Shown here in pieces: positions 63,671-64,000 of a stretch of DNA of 64,000 nt. Below the pieces are notes generated by a model. That model made no database searches. It worked only from the letters and a program-made list of their open reading frames with translations, and had not been told where the DNA came from. The position numbers and the translations under genes are program-made. Every line of letters begins with the position of its first letter. Position 1 is the stretch's first letter. The DNA is from Rana temporaria (lineage: Eukaryota; Chordata; Amphibia; Anura; Ranidae), in assembly GCF_905171775.1 (NCBI RefSeq), contig NC_053497.1:35670264-35734263 (forward strand), written 5' to 3'.

Positions 63671-64000
63671 CATAATCTCGTGTGCGCCGGGGGCTAGTAA
63701 CTAGGACCAATGGAAAAGGTCTACGTCACTACATGGCGCCATGGTGTGAATGGCCAGCCAATGAGCGACGTTGGAATCCCGGTCACATGACTGTATCTGG
63801 AGGACGCATAAACAAACTCTCCCCAGATGCGTCATAAGACGCATCTGGGGAGAGTTTGTTTATGCGTCCTCCAGATACAGTCATGTGACCGGGATTCCAA
63901 CGTCGCTCATTGGCTGGCCATTCACACCATGGCGCCATGTAGTGACGTAGACCTTTTCCATTGGTCCTAGTTACTAGCCCCCGGCGCACACGAGATTATG
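63671..64000. repeat. Near-perfect palindrome, arms about 160 bp
   Basis: The left arm starting CATAATCTCGTGTGCGCC pairs with the right arm ending GGCGCACACGAGATTATG. The centre is near 63835 (GCGTCATAAGACGC). I found no mismatch in the arms outside the central few bases. The pairing is still continuing at the window edge, so the true arms may be longer. No TIR family is recognised. Confidence 0.85.

Overview
The window looks like intergenic DNA from a large, transposon-rich amphibian genome, most likely a ranid frog. I recognise Tc1-like copies and palindromic families of the 'TACACACGATCGG' and 'GGGCCAGATTCA' kinds that I associate with ranid genomes; this is from memory and no search was run. 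I found no host protein-coding gene, no tRNA or rRNA, and no CRISPR array. Nearly everything that can be classified is a mobile element or a tandem repeat, often nested several levels deep, and target-site duplications visible at the joints give the order of insertion.

Layout. 0-10 kb: a hAT-type element carrying a minisatellite (201-1067), a foldback nested in another inverted repeat (1949-2938), a Harbinger-like MITE that swallowed a second copy of its own family plus a TTAA element (3668-5647), and a run of abutting short terminal-inverted-repeat (TIR) elements (6093-9368). 10.6-24.4 kb: an L1-type ORF1 fragment and a Tc1-like transposase remnant split by a BEL/Pao retrotransposon in an LTR-internal-LTR-internal-LTR dimer (11358-24188). 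The dimer has one 5-bp duplication around the whole structure. Each internal region carries one intact 1656-codon ORF with Gag, zinc knuckles, protease and integrase, but the whole reverse transcriptase/RNase H block is missing.

24.4-35 kb: stacked TTAA elements, Tc1-like remnants and MITEs. 35-41 kb: TTAA elements and two long minisatellites of 20-bp and 23-bp period. 41-59 kb: more Harbinger-like, hAT-like, TTAA and Tc1-like copies, several with clean 3-bp, 8-bp or TTAA duplications. 59.4-62.6 kb: the 3' part of a Ty3/Gypsy element on the minus strand with integrase upstream of reverse transcriptase (Gmr1-like order), its integrase core cut off by a 32-bp minisatellite. 62.6-64 kb: unclassified sequence ending in a near-perfect palindrome with arms of about 160 bp that runs to the window edge.

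The only long intact reading frames are the two BEL polyproteins. The short TIR elements encode nothing and would depend on transposases supplied from elsewhere. All boundaries and duplications were read by eye; small coordinate errors are possible.
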